Shown: piece after piece, positions 22,330-33,224 of the stretch
How the letters are laid out: every line of letters starts with the position of its first letter
Position numbering within the stretch: the first letter of the stretch is position 1
Assembly: GCA_031841125.1 (NCBI GenBank)
Contig: CM063112.1
Location: forward strand, 10,194,603-10,258,602
Source of the DNA: Acanthococcus lagerstroemiae
Lineage: Eukaryota; Arthropoda; Insecta; Hemiptera; Eriococcidae
DNA: 64,000 nucleotides
Direction of reading: 5' to 3'
Position numbers and translations under genes: made by a program
Notes under the pieces: model-generated
The model's input: the letters and a program-made list of their open reading frames with translations, nothing else
The model's database searches: none
What the model was told of the DNA's origin: nothing

Positions 22330-23600
22330 GGCTCAATCGGCTTGACAATTTTCAGATGCTGTCTGTCTCACGTGCTCGGCGTCCTCCTTGGCCCGCACCA
22401 CTGTGTCGGCGAGTTGGATCATCGCTGACCGGTTCTGCGGGCTAGCCAGCATCACTTCAATCATCGTCTCGGGAGTGATGTGGCTGCCTACAGATCTCGA
22501 GCGTTGCTCGTGTGTCGTTCCACGCAGTGCAGCGAAAGATGGTATGCTGTACGTCATCGAATGGTGCTGGACAAAGCGAAAACTAGCTTGTATCTTGTTC
22601 CATCGGTTGAGATAACCGTTGAAGGACCCATGCCCGGTGAGCCTTTGCGTAAGATATACATCGAGGTCGTGTACTAGCCTCAATGTCCAGCGGCTGTAGG
22701 CGGGCTCTTGGAGGTGATCCACCCACTCTAGAACTGTTCGCCGCCGGACTTCTCTCTTATTCTTTTCCTTTGCTCCTTTCTGTCAGCAGGAGGCAGCTTC
22801 TGGAACACTGATGAAGCGTAGTGCTCTCCCTGGCCAGCAGATCAATAGGAGGCATTCGAGCTAGTACAACAGCCGCCTCATATGAGACGGTTCTATACGC
22901 GCAGATCGTGCGTAGTGCCGTAGCCTGCTAAACCCGTCCTTGTCTTCACTGTTCTGGCGTAGTGCCACGGCTGGCGCCCAATCAGGGGTCCTATAAAGAA
23001 GAATTGAATAGATTAGTATCATATGTGTACAGCCTTTTTCGAATCTCACTCGGTTCCCGGAGGTTCGGCATAAACTGACGCAACGCCGTCAGCGTCCGCT
23101 CTCCTTTCTCTGCTGTTGTGCGGAGATACGGTTTCCAGCACAGCTCGTTGTCCACCACCATCCCCAGGTACACCATCCGGGGCCGTAGGGGTGTCGGTTC
23201 GCCCAGTGCCGAGAGGTCAAATGGCTGTGGACTGCCCCCTTTCGGCCCGTGGAAAAGGACCGCTTCTGTTTTCTGGGCAGCCACCTCTGAGCCGTTTGCC
23301 TACATCCAGCGAGACACCATCTCAATGCTAGGTATGGACCTGCTCCGAATTTCCTGCTCCGACCTCCCTTTTTCGAGGAGAAGGGTGTCGTCGGCAGACA
23401 GATGGCCTGGGCTGCTCTCGAAATTGTGAGCCGTACCCTGTCAAAAGATAAGCTCTACAGCAGGAGTCCTAAGACCGATCTCTGGGGTACACCCGCCGAG
23501 ATGATCTTCTGGATCTGGCGGCCTTCCACGTCTAAGTACGCTATCTTCGTATGTACCGATCTTGACTGCTATGCTTTAGACTGCGTTAAAACGTACAGCA
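22330..23600 (-). pseudogene. R1-type LINE fragment: RT palm to C-terminus
   Basis: Reading down the minus strand, degraded frames give GVPQRSVLG (block B, about 23490-23470), SADDTLLL (block C with the Asp pair, about 23402-23379) and AAQKTEAVLFHGPKGG. These are followed by RMVYLGMVVDNELCWKPYL and LPNLREPSEIRKRLY, and, after a break, by LTQRLTGHGSFNGYLNRW and HITPETMIEVMLASPQN. The KTEAVxFHG block, the YLGxVxD block and the LTQxLTGHGcFxxYL C-terminus are typical of R1 LINEs. Several frameshifts separate the blocks and the Cys-rich knuckle before the end is not intact. The endonuclease is absent. Confidence 0.75.
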
Positions 23601-23619
23601 AAATTGTTTCTTCATGATA

Positions 23620-25190
23620 TGGCAACACGGTCTAATTGTTTTTATTCAGATATTAGTCCACTGGTGCGAGATATGCCGGTTGATGATTTTCCAATTACGT
23701 AGAAAGTGCTCCGATATATTTTTTGTGTAACTTGTAGGATTTACGAGTATTATGTTAGTCAAATGGAATTTATCCAGAAATCAGACATTGGATGGTTGTT
23801 GTAGTAGGAGTAGTAGTAGTAGTTGGTTAACGATCGACGCCAGAAAAGTGAAATTCGAGTACGAATTTCACGTCAGGCTGATTGGGTATTAGGTTGAGTC
23901 TTATTAGGTTATAGGCCCAGCCTTCTTTGGTGCGCTGGCCCTATCAAGTTGTGAAAAACGGGTATTTTTATTAGAAGATCTGAGGAACGTGGAGCAGTAT
24001 AGAAAAATTTCAAGCTAGCCAATTTTTAAATATTTCAGTCTACGACTACTAAATTCAGTCTGAATAATATGCCGAAAAAATGCATAAATGTGCAAATACA
24101 ATAAAGGAAAAATTAGGTCTGATGCACTGAGACAATTTTTATCATAGTTTAAAATGATCCAGCAGAATATCTCCTTAAGAGTTCAACTTCTTAATAGAGA
24201 TGCACCAGGAGATAATGCACTTTCGTAATTTCTTGACGATTTTGTATGAATGTGATGCGGGCAAGAGAAATTACTCACGTCAAAAGGAACATATTTTTCT
24301 AAAAATTTCTACTGATTCATTAACATAAAGTCTTCCCAAATTTTTTTTGGAGACGGAATTATTCTGAGCACTGAACAAATATTTTTCTGGGAAAAATAGA
24401 AAATCAGCAGAAATTGGTGCAAAATATGCTGGTAAAGCCAAAGTATGCCAGAGTAATGCAAGATGTAATGTATCTTGACTCAGAATTTATGAATTGTGAT
24501 GATCGTTAGAGAACTTATCTCATGGCATAGATAAAAATATGTATTCGCATAAAAACTTTCCAATTTTAAATTCTTTGTTTTCTCTTTCAAGTTAATTTAT
24601 GAGTCTACATTTAAATGACTATGACTAAAATAAATGACTTTATGGGTGACACTTAATAACATACTACACACACTCCCAAAAAATCCACCAACGCCGATGA
24701 ATGTTGGTCAACACTACTGTCAAAATTACCTCCCCCCCCCCTCCAAAAACAGCGACGCCTCTGCGGGGGAGCGTAACGGGTTTCGCGTAGGTATACCCAC
24801 GGCTAAAAGAAAAATAAATTCCCATGGAAATATCAACCACTGAACTGAATTGTCACCATAAAGAGCCTTGAATTGGGTTCTCGTCTCAGAAGTAAGGCTC
24901 TAAAGGAAACACTTATATCGTTTTATGTGCCAAAGCTCTCGATCAGATCTTTTTTTCATGATGCTCCAAAGTAACGCTCAAGAAGTGACTTTTTTTTTTT
25001 CCCGTTTATGTGCTAAAGCAGAGACCTGAAAATGTCAAAAAAAAAAAGAAACTTGAACAGGGGTGACAGCTTGATTTGGTACCTACCTAATGTGCGGTAC
25101 CCACTTTTTTTCATTAGCTGTAAATTTATACGAACCTACGACGCAACGTAACCGCATTAGGCCTTTGGCATCAATTTTTTTCGTTTCAAA
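23620..25190. other. Unassigned AT-rich sequence
   Basis: A short (TAG)n microsatellite lies at about 23805-23826 and a C-run at 24731-24741. The stretch GAAAAATAAATTCCCATGGAA near 24808 recurs in similar form at 40465-40487, suggesting a short dispersed repeat. No gene was recognised. Confidence 0.35.
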
Positions 25191-25395
25191 TCTGTGTTTG
25201 AAAAAACTGAGTAAGTTCAACACCTATATCTCAAGCCCTAATTATCGCACAGTGCTGGTTAAGGTCTTAAAACATTCGGTGAATCGAGCTCCTTATGAAT
25301 CTCACAAGCATTTCTTCCACTCATTTGTCCATTACTCACGAACTACTTCACCCTACAAAGTTCATCCTAGTCTAAGAACAAGGCATTATAGAAAA

Positions 25396-26629
25396 TTACC
25401 TACAAGCATAATTTCTTAGGACATTATAAGAGATGTCTATGGTAAAAAGTTAGACACTCCAGAGGATGCCCTGAAATTTTCTATTGTTGCAATTCTGGCA
25501 CCAAAGAATGATCATTGTCAGAAAATCAACGACAAGATTTTGGACTTGATTCTTGGAGAAGCCAAAACCTACACAGAGTGCATTTCAGCTAAAAATTTTA
25601 GCTTCGGCTTTCGGCTTAAACTTTTGAACTTGAAAAATACGGATTTGGCTTTCTGCTTTCGGCATTTCAGAAAAATTCGGCTGACTTTCGGCTTTTTTTA
25701 GCTGGCTTTCCGCTTTTTGGCTTCTTTAATCTTTACTGATAAAAATACCTAATTTCTGTTGCCCAATACCCAAAAGCCAAAACATGTTTTAATAAAAAAT
25801 AATGTTGCTGATATTTTAAGCTGAAATTTGCCTCAACTGACACCTGAGCTGAGGTTTTACGGTGTAAGGAGGGAAAATGCAGTTCTCGAAAATATCGCAC
25901 ACAAGGAAAATTGATGAAAGCTCACGAATTTACAGAATTTTGAGAAGCCAAAAGGAAGCTGGAAAAATTTGGCTTCTTTCGGCTTTTGGCTTGTGAAGGT
26001 ACAAATAAAGCTGGATTTCAGCTTTTCTCTTATCAGTAAAAATTTGGCTGAATTCGGCTTTTGGCTTTCAGCTTTCGGCTGGCTGCAATGCACTGCCTGC
26101 ACAAGCGTGAATAGACTGATCAGTGAAAATGACAGCGAAATCCTGCGATTCCCCGTTGAATTTCTGGATAGTCTGGAGTTGACAGGTTTACCACCAAATA
26201 AATTACACTTAAAAGTTGGTACGATTGTTATGTTGCTACGTAATATGAATGCGACACTTGGACTGCTGAATGGGACACGACTAATTGTGAGAAACATGTA
26301 CACGAATGCTCTGGATCTGGAAATAATAACTGCGGTGGAGTGCGGTCGAAGGATATTACTCCCAAGAGTGGACCTGTCGCCAGCGGATTCCACCTTGCCT
26401 TTTTCATTCAAAAGGAGACAATTTCCAATAAAGTTAGCCTTTTGTATGACGACCAACAAGGCCCAGGGACAGACGCTCGAGAAGGTTGGGATATATCTAC
26501 CAGAGTATGCCTTCAGTCATGGATAATTATACGTAGCTGTGTTGCGGACAACTTCGTTTAATAATTTAAAAATCCAAGTACAACCTGGAATCTATAAAAC
26601 TGCAAAGGTGGTGTGGAAGGAGGTCCTGT
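25396..26629 (+). pseudogene. Helitron PIF1-like helicase C-terminal fragment, interrupted
   Basis: Before the inserted MITE, the frame reads DIIRDVYG, then ILAPKNDHCQKINDKILDLILGE. After it come RFPVEFLDSLELTGLPPNKL, VGTIVMLLRNMN, GLLNGTRLIVRNM and LAFCMTTNKAQGQTLEKVGIYLPE. This is the superfamily 1B helicase end of a Helitron Rep-helicase, where NKaQGQT and YVALSR are conserved motifs. A stop replaces the residue after SHG, and the last motif reads YVAVLR rather than YVALSR. The Walker A and B region and the Rep (HUH) domain are absent, so the copy cannot encode an active protein. Confidence 0.8.
25576..26095. mobile_element. hAT MITE inserted in the Helitron helicase
   Basis: The ends GAGTGCATTTCAGC and, inverted, CAGTGCATTGCAGC form a terminal inverted repeat. 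Eight-base flanks CCTACACA (25568-25575) and CCTGCACA (26096-26103) differ by one base. The uninterrupted Helitron copy at 41808-42912 has a single site, ACCTGCACAAG, at this point, which confirms the insertion. The interior is dominated by many copies of GGCTTT or AAAGCC in both orientations, concentrated toward the two ends. It has no transposase. Confidence 0.8.
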
Positions 26630-26709
26630 AATATGATAACTTTATAAATTTTTGATTTTTATTTTTCTTTTAAAAAAAATAGAATAGAGATATGTGGTGC
26701 GCTGCTAGT

Positions 26710-28580
26710 TGATTTTGAAAAAATTTTGAAGAATTGGGGGCTATAGCCTCTTCGCCCCTTCCTTGGTGGCGCTCTTGCTGGCAACACTGGACTTGTCGCT
26801 GATTCAAATCTAGAGAGTAGGTGAAACTTTTTTGTCGTCCTTTGCCTCCTTCTATATAGTAAGAAGGGACGTCTTGGAGCTCTGAAAAATGAATTTATAG
26901 AAAACTTTTCCTGTATGTTGTGCCCCCTCCATCAATCTCGATCTTTCTTCTCTTCAAGTGTTCTTCCCTTTCAATTTTGTCACTCTAGACGATTACTTGC
27001 TCTGTCTGTTCGGAAACACTGCGTTGGTAACGGTTGGAAATAAACACGTATTTGCAGAAGAGATTTTACGTATTCCCTGATTGACATCACTTCGTCGCCG
27101 CTACCGTAGTCCCAAATCCAGGTCATCGCTCCGCACAGCTGAGGGGAGCAAACCCGAAAAGATAAGCAAGTATGACTTAAAAAGTTGAAATTTGGAATTT
27201 TGTCGTAGTCTTGTGGGAGTTGAAGAAAATGGTCAATTTACGCTTCGCTTTGTATTTGAGCTCATTTTACCCCGCATCGTGGGCTGCGCGTGTATCTGCA
27301 CATTAATGAAATCAACTCGCTTTCAGGTTTCCCGTCCGATCGCCGAAATTCTTCGGTTTCAAAGGTAGCCCGTTCTTCGCGTACACGTGATTATTTTAAA
27401 TTTCCGCAACCTGTTCTCTCACCGTGCTCGTTACAGAAACAAACAATCATTAAAATACCTGTTACAGTTAGTCCCGGGTGCACATAATAATTGTGAGAAT
27501 TGACGAACACGAGTTTACCCATTCAGTGTATTTACACGTAAAGCCGTATGCTGAGAATCATTGACCTACACCTAAATTCGCATTAAGATGGTCGTAATGT
27601 TTGCAATGTCATCATTCTAGGTTAACCAACTTCCATCGCACGAATCACGAATAGTAAATTCGTTTATAGATCTCTGCGTCGGCAGAGGCACCGAGGGTCA
27701 CGGGGTCACGCCGTCACAGGTCTCGCTCAGCACCGTCCGAAGATGTTTCTATTTTCAAAATACCGCTTCACGTGTAAAAGTTGTCAATCAAAAAATAAAA
27801 ATGGTACTTTGTATCCGAAAATTCGCGCGGTTTCCTCCGCCCCGAGTCTGAAGACGGCCGTGCGAATTCCATTCTCGTGTCGCATCGACACCTTCCGACT
27901 GCCGCGATTCCGCGCTTTAACAACGAATTAATTGCTTAAATTACTCGTAAAACCGACAGACATGAATAATTCATCGACTAAAAATACTCTTCCATAATTG
28001 TATGTGTATAGTCTACAGAACTAATTTCCGTATACACATCGAGTGTTTATGTTCGTTTTCGCGTTCATGTAGGTTCACGATTTGGACGCACTTGTTTTTG
28101 GCCGAGCTTTCAATCTCGAATTTTCTTTTTTGACCCCGAACGAGGCGTTTATCAAGATCGTGATTTATCTGGAAAAAAAAAAATGTATATATACACCTAG
28201 TTGTAGATAAAAATGATATCGGATTAGGAGGCGAATGCATGTGGATGTGGATTTGGATGCGAGAGAGCGGTTGACGTACATACGTGATATTCGTTCGAAC
28301 TGTTTGTGACGAATTATCTGCTAATTTGCATGCCGAGCACACTTCTGAATATATTATGTGTCGCGACGCCCATTGTGTTTTTTTTTTTTTTTTTTTGTGT
28401 GCATGATCACTAATACCAATATTAAGAGCTTCGAGAAGAAGAGGCGAAAAAAGCGCGAACGCCCGCTCTCGAGATGATCGTGTAGCGCGAAACGCTCTTA
28501 CGCTGTGCATGCGTGTCGGCTCACCTTGGCGCCTAAGGCGCCGATCGAACCTTCGAGGGAGCACGATCGACTTTGCGAAA
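26710..28580. other. Unassigned sequence, partly CpG-containing
   Basis: CpG-rich patches at about 27660-27740 and 27820-27925 lie in otherwise ordinary sequence. The 183-codon minus-strand frame at 28013-28564 runs through a poly-T tract and gives a Lys run, so I do not treat it as a gene. The stretch could be a host regulatory or untranslated region, but nothing in it proves that. Confidence 0.3.
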
Positions 28581-28589
28581 TTCTCGGAG

Positions 28590-29255
28590 ATGCACTCAAT
28601 GCCATGTTATAAGAAATCATTGTTAATCGAAAAACCCGGCTATCTTGAGTTTGATGATAGTGAGGTTATCAATATTACGACCGGTTTGATGCAGCTCTCC
28701 ATTTCTATCTGCCGTGCAGCGTTCCTGGATGTCCAGGTTGCATTCGATCGAGTTTGGATTAACGGATTGCTGTTCAAACTCAACCAAATATTACCCGCAT
28801 ACTTATACAGAATCATGGTCTCCCTACCTTGAAGGCAGGTACCTCCAAGTAAAAGTGGGTAATAGCTACTCAGAATTGGAACAAATACGTGCCGGAGTGC
28901 CCCAGGGCAGCATATTAGGCCCTACACTGTATTCCATCTTCACAGCAGACATACCAGTTAATGAAGGTGTGCTACTAGGAACATTCGCAGACGACACTGG
29001 AACACTAGCCACAGATGAGAACCCCGAGATAGCAGCTTCCAAATTACAAGTAGTGCTCTTAGTGAAATGGAGACGTGGTTCAACAATTGGCGAATAAAGG
29101 TTAATCCAACCAAGTCGAGTAACATCACCTTTACCCTGAACAAACGAATTTCATCGTAGCGAAATTATTCCAACTAACACAACAGTAAAATACTTGGGAC
29201 TCCACTTGGATAGCGCGTTAACATGGACGCATCACATTACCAAAATTCGAAATTA
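28590..29255 (+). pseudogene. Jockey-clade LINE reverse transcriptase fragment
   Basis: Two offset frames contain RAAFLDVQVAFDRVWINGLL (block A with the catalytic Asp), then SPYLEGRYLQVKVGNSYSEL, then IRAGVPQGSILGPTLY (block B, 28891-28925), and GTFADDTGTLATDENPEIA (block C with FADD). WFNNWRIKVNPTKS and ITFTLNKR follow, then VKYLGLHLDSALTWTHHI in a third frame. The order and wording are those of Jockey elements. At least two frameshifts are present. The fragment ends abruptly near 29255, where an RTE-type fragment begins. Confidence 0.8.
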
Positions 29256-29256
29256 A

Positions 29257-29950
29257 AAGGGGGAGACCCGCTGTCGCCAAATCTATTCAGTAGTATTGTA
29301 GAAGTGTTTTGGAAAATGGGATAGGAGAATAGAGTCTTCAAAATATACGGTAAATACCTCAGCAATTTACGTTTTGCAGACGATGTTGCACTATTTGCAC
29401 AAGATCTAAATGCACCCCAAGAAATAGCCTCAGAATTCGAAAAAAGGCAGGGTTAAAAATAAATACCAAAAAGACAGTTTTACTCTCTGGACAAAATGAC
29501 GACGCTAGTATCATTCTGAGAGAGTAAAGAATAAGCAGAGTAGAGGAAACCACATACCTAGAACAGATTGTAGCTTTTCAAGATAGGTTGGGCAGGGAGT
29601 TCACCAGCAGAATTTCAAAAGCTAGGAACAGCTTTTGGGCAATGAAAGCTGTCTACAAATCACGCCTTCCAATAAACCTAAAAAAGCAACTGTTCTGGAA
29701 ACCTGCACCTTCTCAGTTCTAACTTATGGGCGCAAACATGGGCCACAACGCAGTTAAATAAAATCTACAAAACACAACTGACCATGGAACGGAGTACGCG
29801 GGAACGAAACTCAGAGACAGAATGAAAAACACAACAACAAGAAAACTAAGGACGAAAAACTTGAAAAACACGATAAAGAAACTCAAAATGAAGTACGCCG
29901 GACATATCCGAAGAAACGAAGAGGATAGGTGGGAAAGAAGAGTGTAGTAG
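29257..29950 (+). pseudogene. RTE-type endonuclease-reverse transcriptase fragment
   Basis: The frame begins GGDPLSPNLFSS (normally QGDTLSPNLF), continues to LSNLRFADDVALFAQ with the Asp pair (about 29370-29385), then has KINTKKTVLLSGQ and FTSRISKARNSFWAMK. Later come KNTIKKLKMKYAGHIRRNEEDRWERRV, the GHIxRxxDxRW block of RTE-type elements. Premature stops and frameshifts separate these parts. Its closest relative in the window is the fragment at 44090-44665, which carries the same EEDRWERR segment. The join with the Jockey piece upstream is abrupt. Confidence 0.75.
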
Positions 29951-30159
29951 ATGTGACAGTAAGTTCCTGAACCCTCACATAAGGTCAGTTGAGGATATGA
30001 AACTGACAATGGGCATCGGAGATCTTTGTCAGCATTGGATTTACATGAGAGCAAGGGGGAAGGGAGGGAGACGATCAAATTCCTTGGGGAATACAGTGCG
30101 AAAGAAGTGTTGAAGAAAGCAACCAAGACGAAGAAAAACAAATCTAATACAGGAAATTT

Positions 30160-30690
30160 TTCAATCTGACACTTCCGATACAGAGTCCAGACTGGAAAAG
30201 TTTAGAAGCGTTGTCTAAAGAACCTTAAGCAAATCTGAAAGAGTTTAGAATAGTTTTGGATGAGTTTTAAAGAGTCTTAAGCAGACGTGGAAGCGTTCTT
30301 TAGCGCCCCTATTTTTGGTTCAAAATTAGAAAGTTATTGAATAATATTTCAGAACTGAGATTTATTTTTTACTTGTTAAGTTAGATTTGGGTGAAATTTC
30401 GTAGATCCATCGCCATTCGACCAGTCCGCTCCCCCCCCCCCCGCCCACTGCAAACAAACTATTTATAGTGTTCTATTGCGGTTTTTCTAGACTTGCTCAA
30501 AATTCGGTAAAACTCTCAAAAACCTTTGAAAACTTTTCGAGACTTTTTCCAAACTTTTCAAAACTTCTTTGAGATTTTATTGCGGCTCTCTACATTTTAA
30601 CGATTTTTTTTTCAAACTATTTAAAACGGTTAAGACTTTTCAACATGTTTTAGACTTTCAGGAAGCCTCCAGACACATTTAAGACATACT
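30160..30690. repeat. Foldback of GACTTTTCAAG-type units
   Basis: Units such as GAAAAGTTTAGAAG and GAGTTTTAAAGAGTCTTAAG run in one orientation at 30170-30300. Units such as GAGACTTTTTCCAAACTTTT and CAAAACTT run in the opposite orientation at 30485-30690. Between them lies a less regular stretch with a C-run at 30430-30440. The sequence style matches 15360-16165. Confidence 0.5.
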
Positions 30691-30694
30691 TCAA

Positions 30695-30935
30695 GGATGT
30701 GGAAAAAATAACTAGGGGGAGGCCCAGAAGGAGATGGGAGGATGAGGTGATACAGTATGGGGGGTAGCGTGGGGGAGGGACGCTAGGGTTCGCGATAGGT
30801 GGGCTAGGTGGTAGAGGCTTATGCCCAAAGATGGGTGAAGGAGGACTAATGATAACTCAGTGTTACAGTAGCTTAAGTTTGTGTATTATTATAAAATTGT
30901 TTCTCTCGATTAAAGTGAATTCATTCATTCATTCG
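30695..30935 (+). pseudogene. RTE-type LINE 3' end
   Basis: The short frame reads RGRPRRRWEDEVIQYGG, then GLCPKMGEGGL, the terminal part of RTE-type endonuclease-reverse transcriptases, seen also at 44500-44560. It ends in a short (ATTC)n tandem tail at about 30918-30945, as many RTE elements do. Everything upstream is missing. Confidence 0.6.
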
Positions 30936-30949
30936 TTCATTCATCCGCT

Positions 30950-33080
30950 GAGGCAATTTTCTTATATTTTTTCTTTCACGAGAGAAGGACGTGAGTAATA
31001 TAACCCCCTCTCTTATCGCAGTAGTACAGAGTGTGTTGGTGTGATGAAATTGTTTCTATGGCGCGAACAGACGCGAAAATGAAAAAGTATTCAGTCTAGC
31101 TCCTCTCCCCAGTGTGAAATTTTTTTTGAGAAAGTCGTAATGATGAAACCAATGAAATATCCTTCTGGGGTATCCTGCCTTCGGGTTTTTCTTCGGTTCA
31201 CCTCTCCTTCGCAAATGTAGATAAAGGTGAATGAAAGGGACCTCCGAGATTTCGGGGGAAGAGTAACTGATCCACAAAATTTGAAAAAAATCTAAAGACC
31301 GCATAGTAATTATTATCGCGTTATGAAGGAGTCCATTGTTTTCAAATATATGACCTTATATTGTATCTATCGGTACTCTTAAATTAAAGCCTCTTCCGCC
31401 TCCCCTGGTGCCATAATTTTCCAGATCCTAACCACCTTTTTACTTTCATAGCATTTGTCGTTAGATATGCTATAGCTTTTTCACCTGGGTTCCAGGTTCA
31501 TTTTAATAGTTAATTTCCCTCCCCCTAAACCATTCAAGCTCCACGAGGAAGGGGCTAATTCCGGTTACTCTAGTTTTCCTCATGTTCCAAATTCTTTACG
31601 AGATTCTAAAGTCAATTTTTCGGACAGGATAGCCAGCCAAGCTCGAGTCGCTGATTTTGAATATCGCTTCAGATCTTTATCCGACCCGTTTCAGAGCACT
31701 GTCGTAAAACGAATTCAGCTTCTCCGGCGAAAATTGCACGAAGTATCGAAATAGGGGTGGTTTCGTGTCACTGATTTCGAATATCGCTTCCAATTTTTAA
31801 TCTGGAACCAATTTAAGCTTCTGTGCATAAATAAAACTGTATTTTCACCCTATTCGGTGACTTCAATTAGAAAGGATGAATTCCGAGTCAACCGTTGCTT
31901 GCCCTCCAGGAGGAACAGGATCCAAAAATTACCCCTAAATCAAATTCAGCGACCTCGAAAACCTATAAACCAATTTTCAAATTTTATGCTTTCACCTCCC
32001 CCCTTCACGGTCAGCATTAAGTCACACGAAAAAATCTATGAAGTCGTTAACTGATATCGCACCACGCTGCACCCCGTAGAGCGCGTTTTCATTTCCGTCA
32101 TTAAATTTTTAGCCCCCTCTATCGCAGCTTCATAAGCACAAGGTAGTAAAAAAAAAGTTTGTGGAGTGATTGACGATATTCGCCGCTCACGATGTTCGAA
32201 AAAATTTGACACCCTCTCCCTGTGCATGTGTAATTTGTATTTGAAGGGTCTGGAAAACTGGAAAAATTGGCCTGGGAAACCTGGAAAAGTCAGGGAAAAT
32301 CGTTTCTGAATAAGAATCCGGACACCCTGTAAAAAAGAAGATTGGACTTCTTAGATAGATGCGCTTGATCATTAATTTTGAAATTGGATAAAAATTATCG
32401 TAGTGTATCCAACTTATTTTTCCTTCAAAATAATACCCGTATGTGTTTGCATTTTAACGCATTCATTGTAAATTGGGCGGAAAAGGTCATTCAAAGGTCG
32501 TTTATTTTCAAAATTTTATTTTGTTAGACACCCTGTTCTTTTTCAAGTTTGCCGCCCTTGAATATTTGCCACCCTGGGCTAGTGCACAGAGTCTGCACGT
32601 ACGGTAAATCCCCCGCTGCTTTAGACTAAACTTTCTAGAAAACGTTCGACTTCTATCTTAAAACTTTCGGCTTTCGACAGACTTTCAAACATTTCAGGCT
32701 CTCATGTAGGTATATCGATATAATATTAATTTTTGATCTAAAAATATCGATACATCGATATATCATTTTTCTACAAATATCGATGCGTTGATACTCGAGG
32801 AATTCGAATATCGCCCATCATTACGGATGATGTGGTGCGAAGGCAGAAACTTAAATCGGAAATTGACTTGGAAGTGGAAATGGAAATGGAAGCTGTCGAA
32901 GAAATGAACCGCGATTTGCCGCCATTGGAGTTTCATATAAATAATCTGCGGGCGAGAACCAGGCGGGCTAATTATGACAGTTGCGGTTTCTTCTTTTTTC
33001 CTCCTCCTCCTTCTTCCCCTCCACCTCGTCGTCATCTTGCCTATGTACTTTGAACATGGACGTGCTGTGCACTAGCCTCC
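30950..33080. other. Unassigned sequence with fragments of dispersed repeats
   Basis: CCGGACACCCTGTA at about 32309-32322 and GACACCCTGTTC at 32526-32537 are inverse forms of the CAGGGTGTCC terminus common in insect repeats and seen at 46069. A stretch with ATATCGAT and TATCGATA motifs at 32700-32800 ends in CGCCCATCATTA at 32811-32822, which resembles the inverse of a hAT-type end. Modules near 31640-31800 resemble those of the palindrome at 45897-48957 (CTGATTTCGAATATCGCTT). No gene was recognised. Confidence 0.35.
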
Positions 33081-33087
33081 TGCAGTC

Positions 33088-33220
33088 GGACGTTCAGTGT
33101 GAAGTGTTTGTACGAACGAACGTATTCGTGCACATTCTTATCTGTGAACGTTCGTACGGACAGTTCTGAAAAAGTGTACGTTCGCACGTGCAATTTTCAA
33201 CAGGTGTACGTTCGTGCGTA
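33088..33220. repeat. Degenerate minisatellite of GTGTACGTTCGTGCGTAC type
   Basis: About three to four degenerate copies of a 40-46 base unit with the core (T/G)GTACGTTCG(T/C)(A/G)CG occur back to back. Each core is itself partly palindromic (ACGAACGT). The minus-strand translation gives repeated CTHERTPVENCTCERT-like strings that I regard as spurious. Confidence 0.55.
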
Positions 33221-33224
33221 CAAA

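Larger units (their letters stand above)
25194..26708 (+). mobile_element. Helitron fragment, copy 1
   Basis: The 3' terminus reads GTGCGCTGCTAG followed by T, the CTRR-T end expected of Helitrons (CTAG at 26705-26708), and it matches the end of the copy at 41808. The 5' part (25194-25395) is noncoding and shared with copies at 42895-42975 and 51500-51895. Compared with the copy at 41808-42975, about 300 bases of helicase coding sequence are missing near 25390, and a 520-base MITE interrupts the rest at 25576-26095. The 5' TC end was not located. Confidence 0.7.

Noticed and set aside
25857..26459. A 200-codon minus-strand frame opposite the Helitron and MITE
   Set aside because: It is antisense to the helicase coding sequence and runs into GGCTTT repeats of the MITE; the plus-strand frame carries the real motifs.
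28013..28564. A 183-codon minus-strand frame
   Set aside because: It passes through a poly-T tract giving a Lys run, has no domain, and shows no codon or homology signal.
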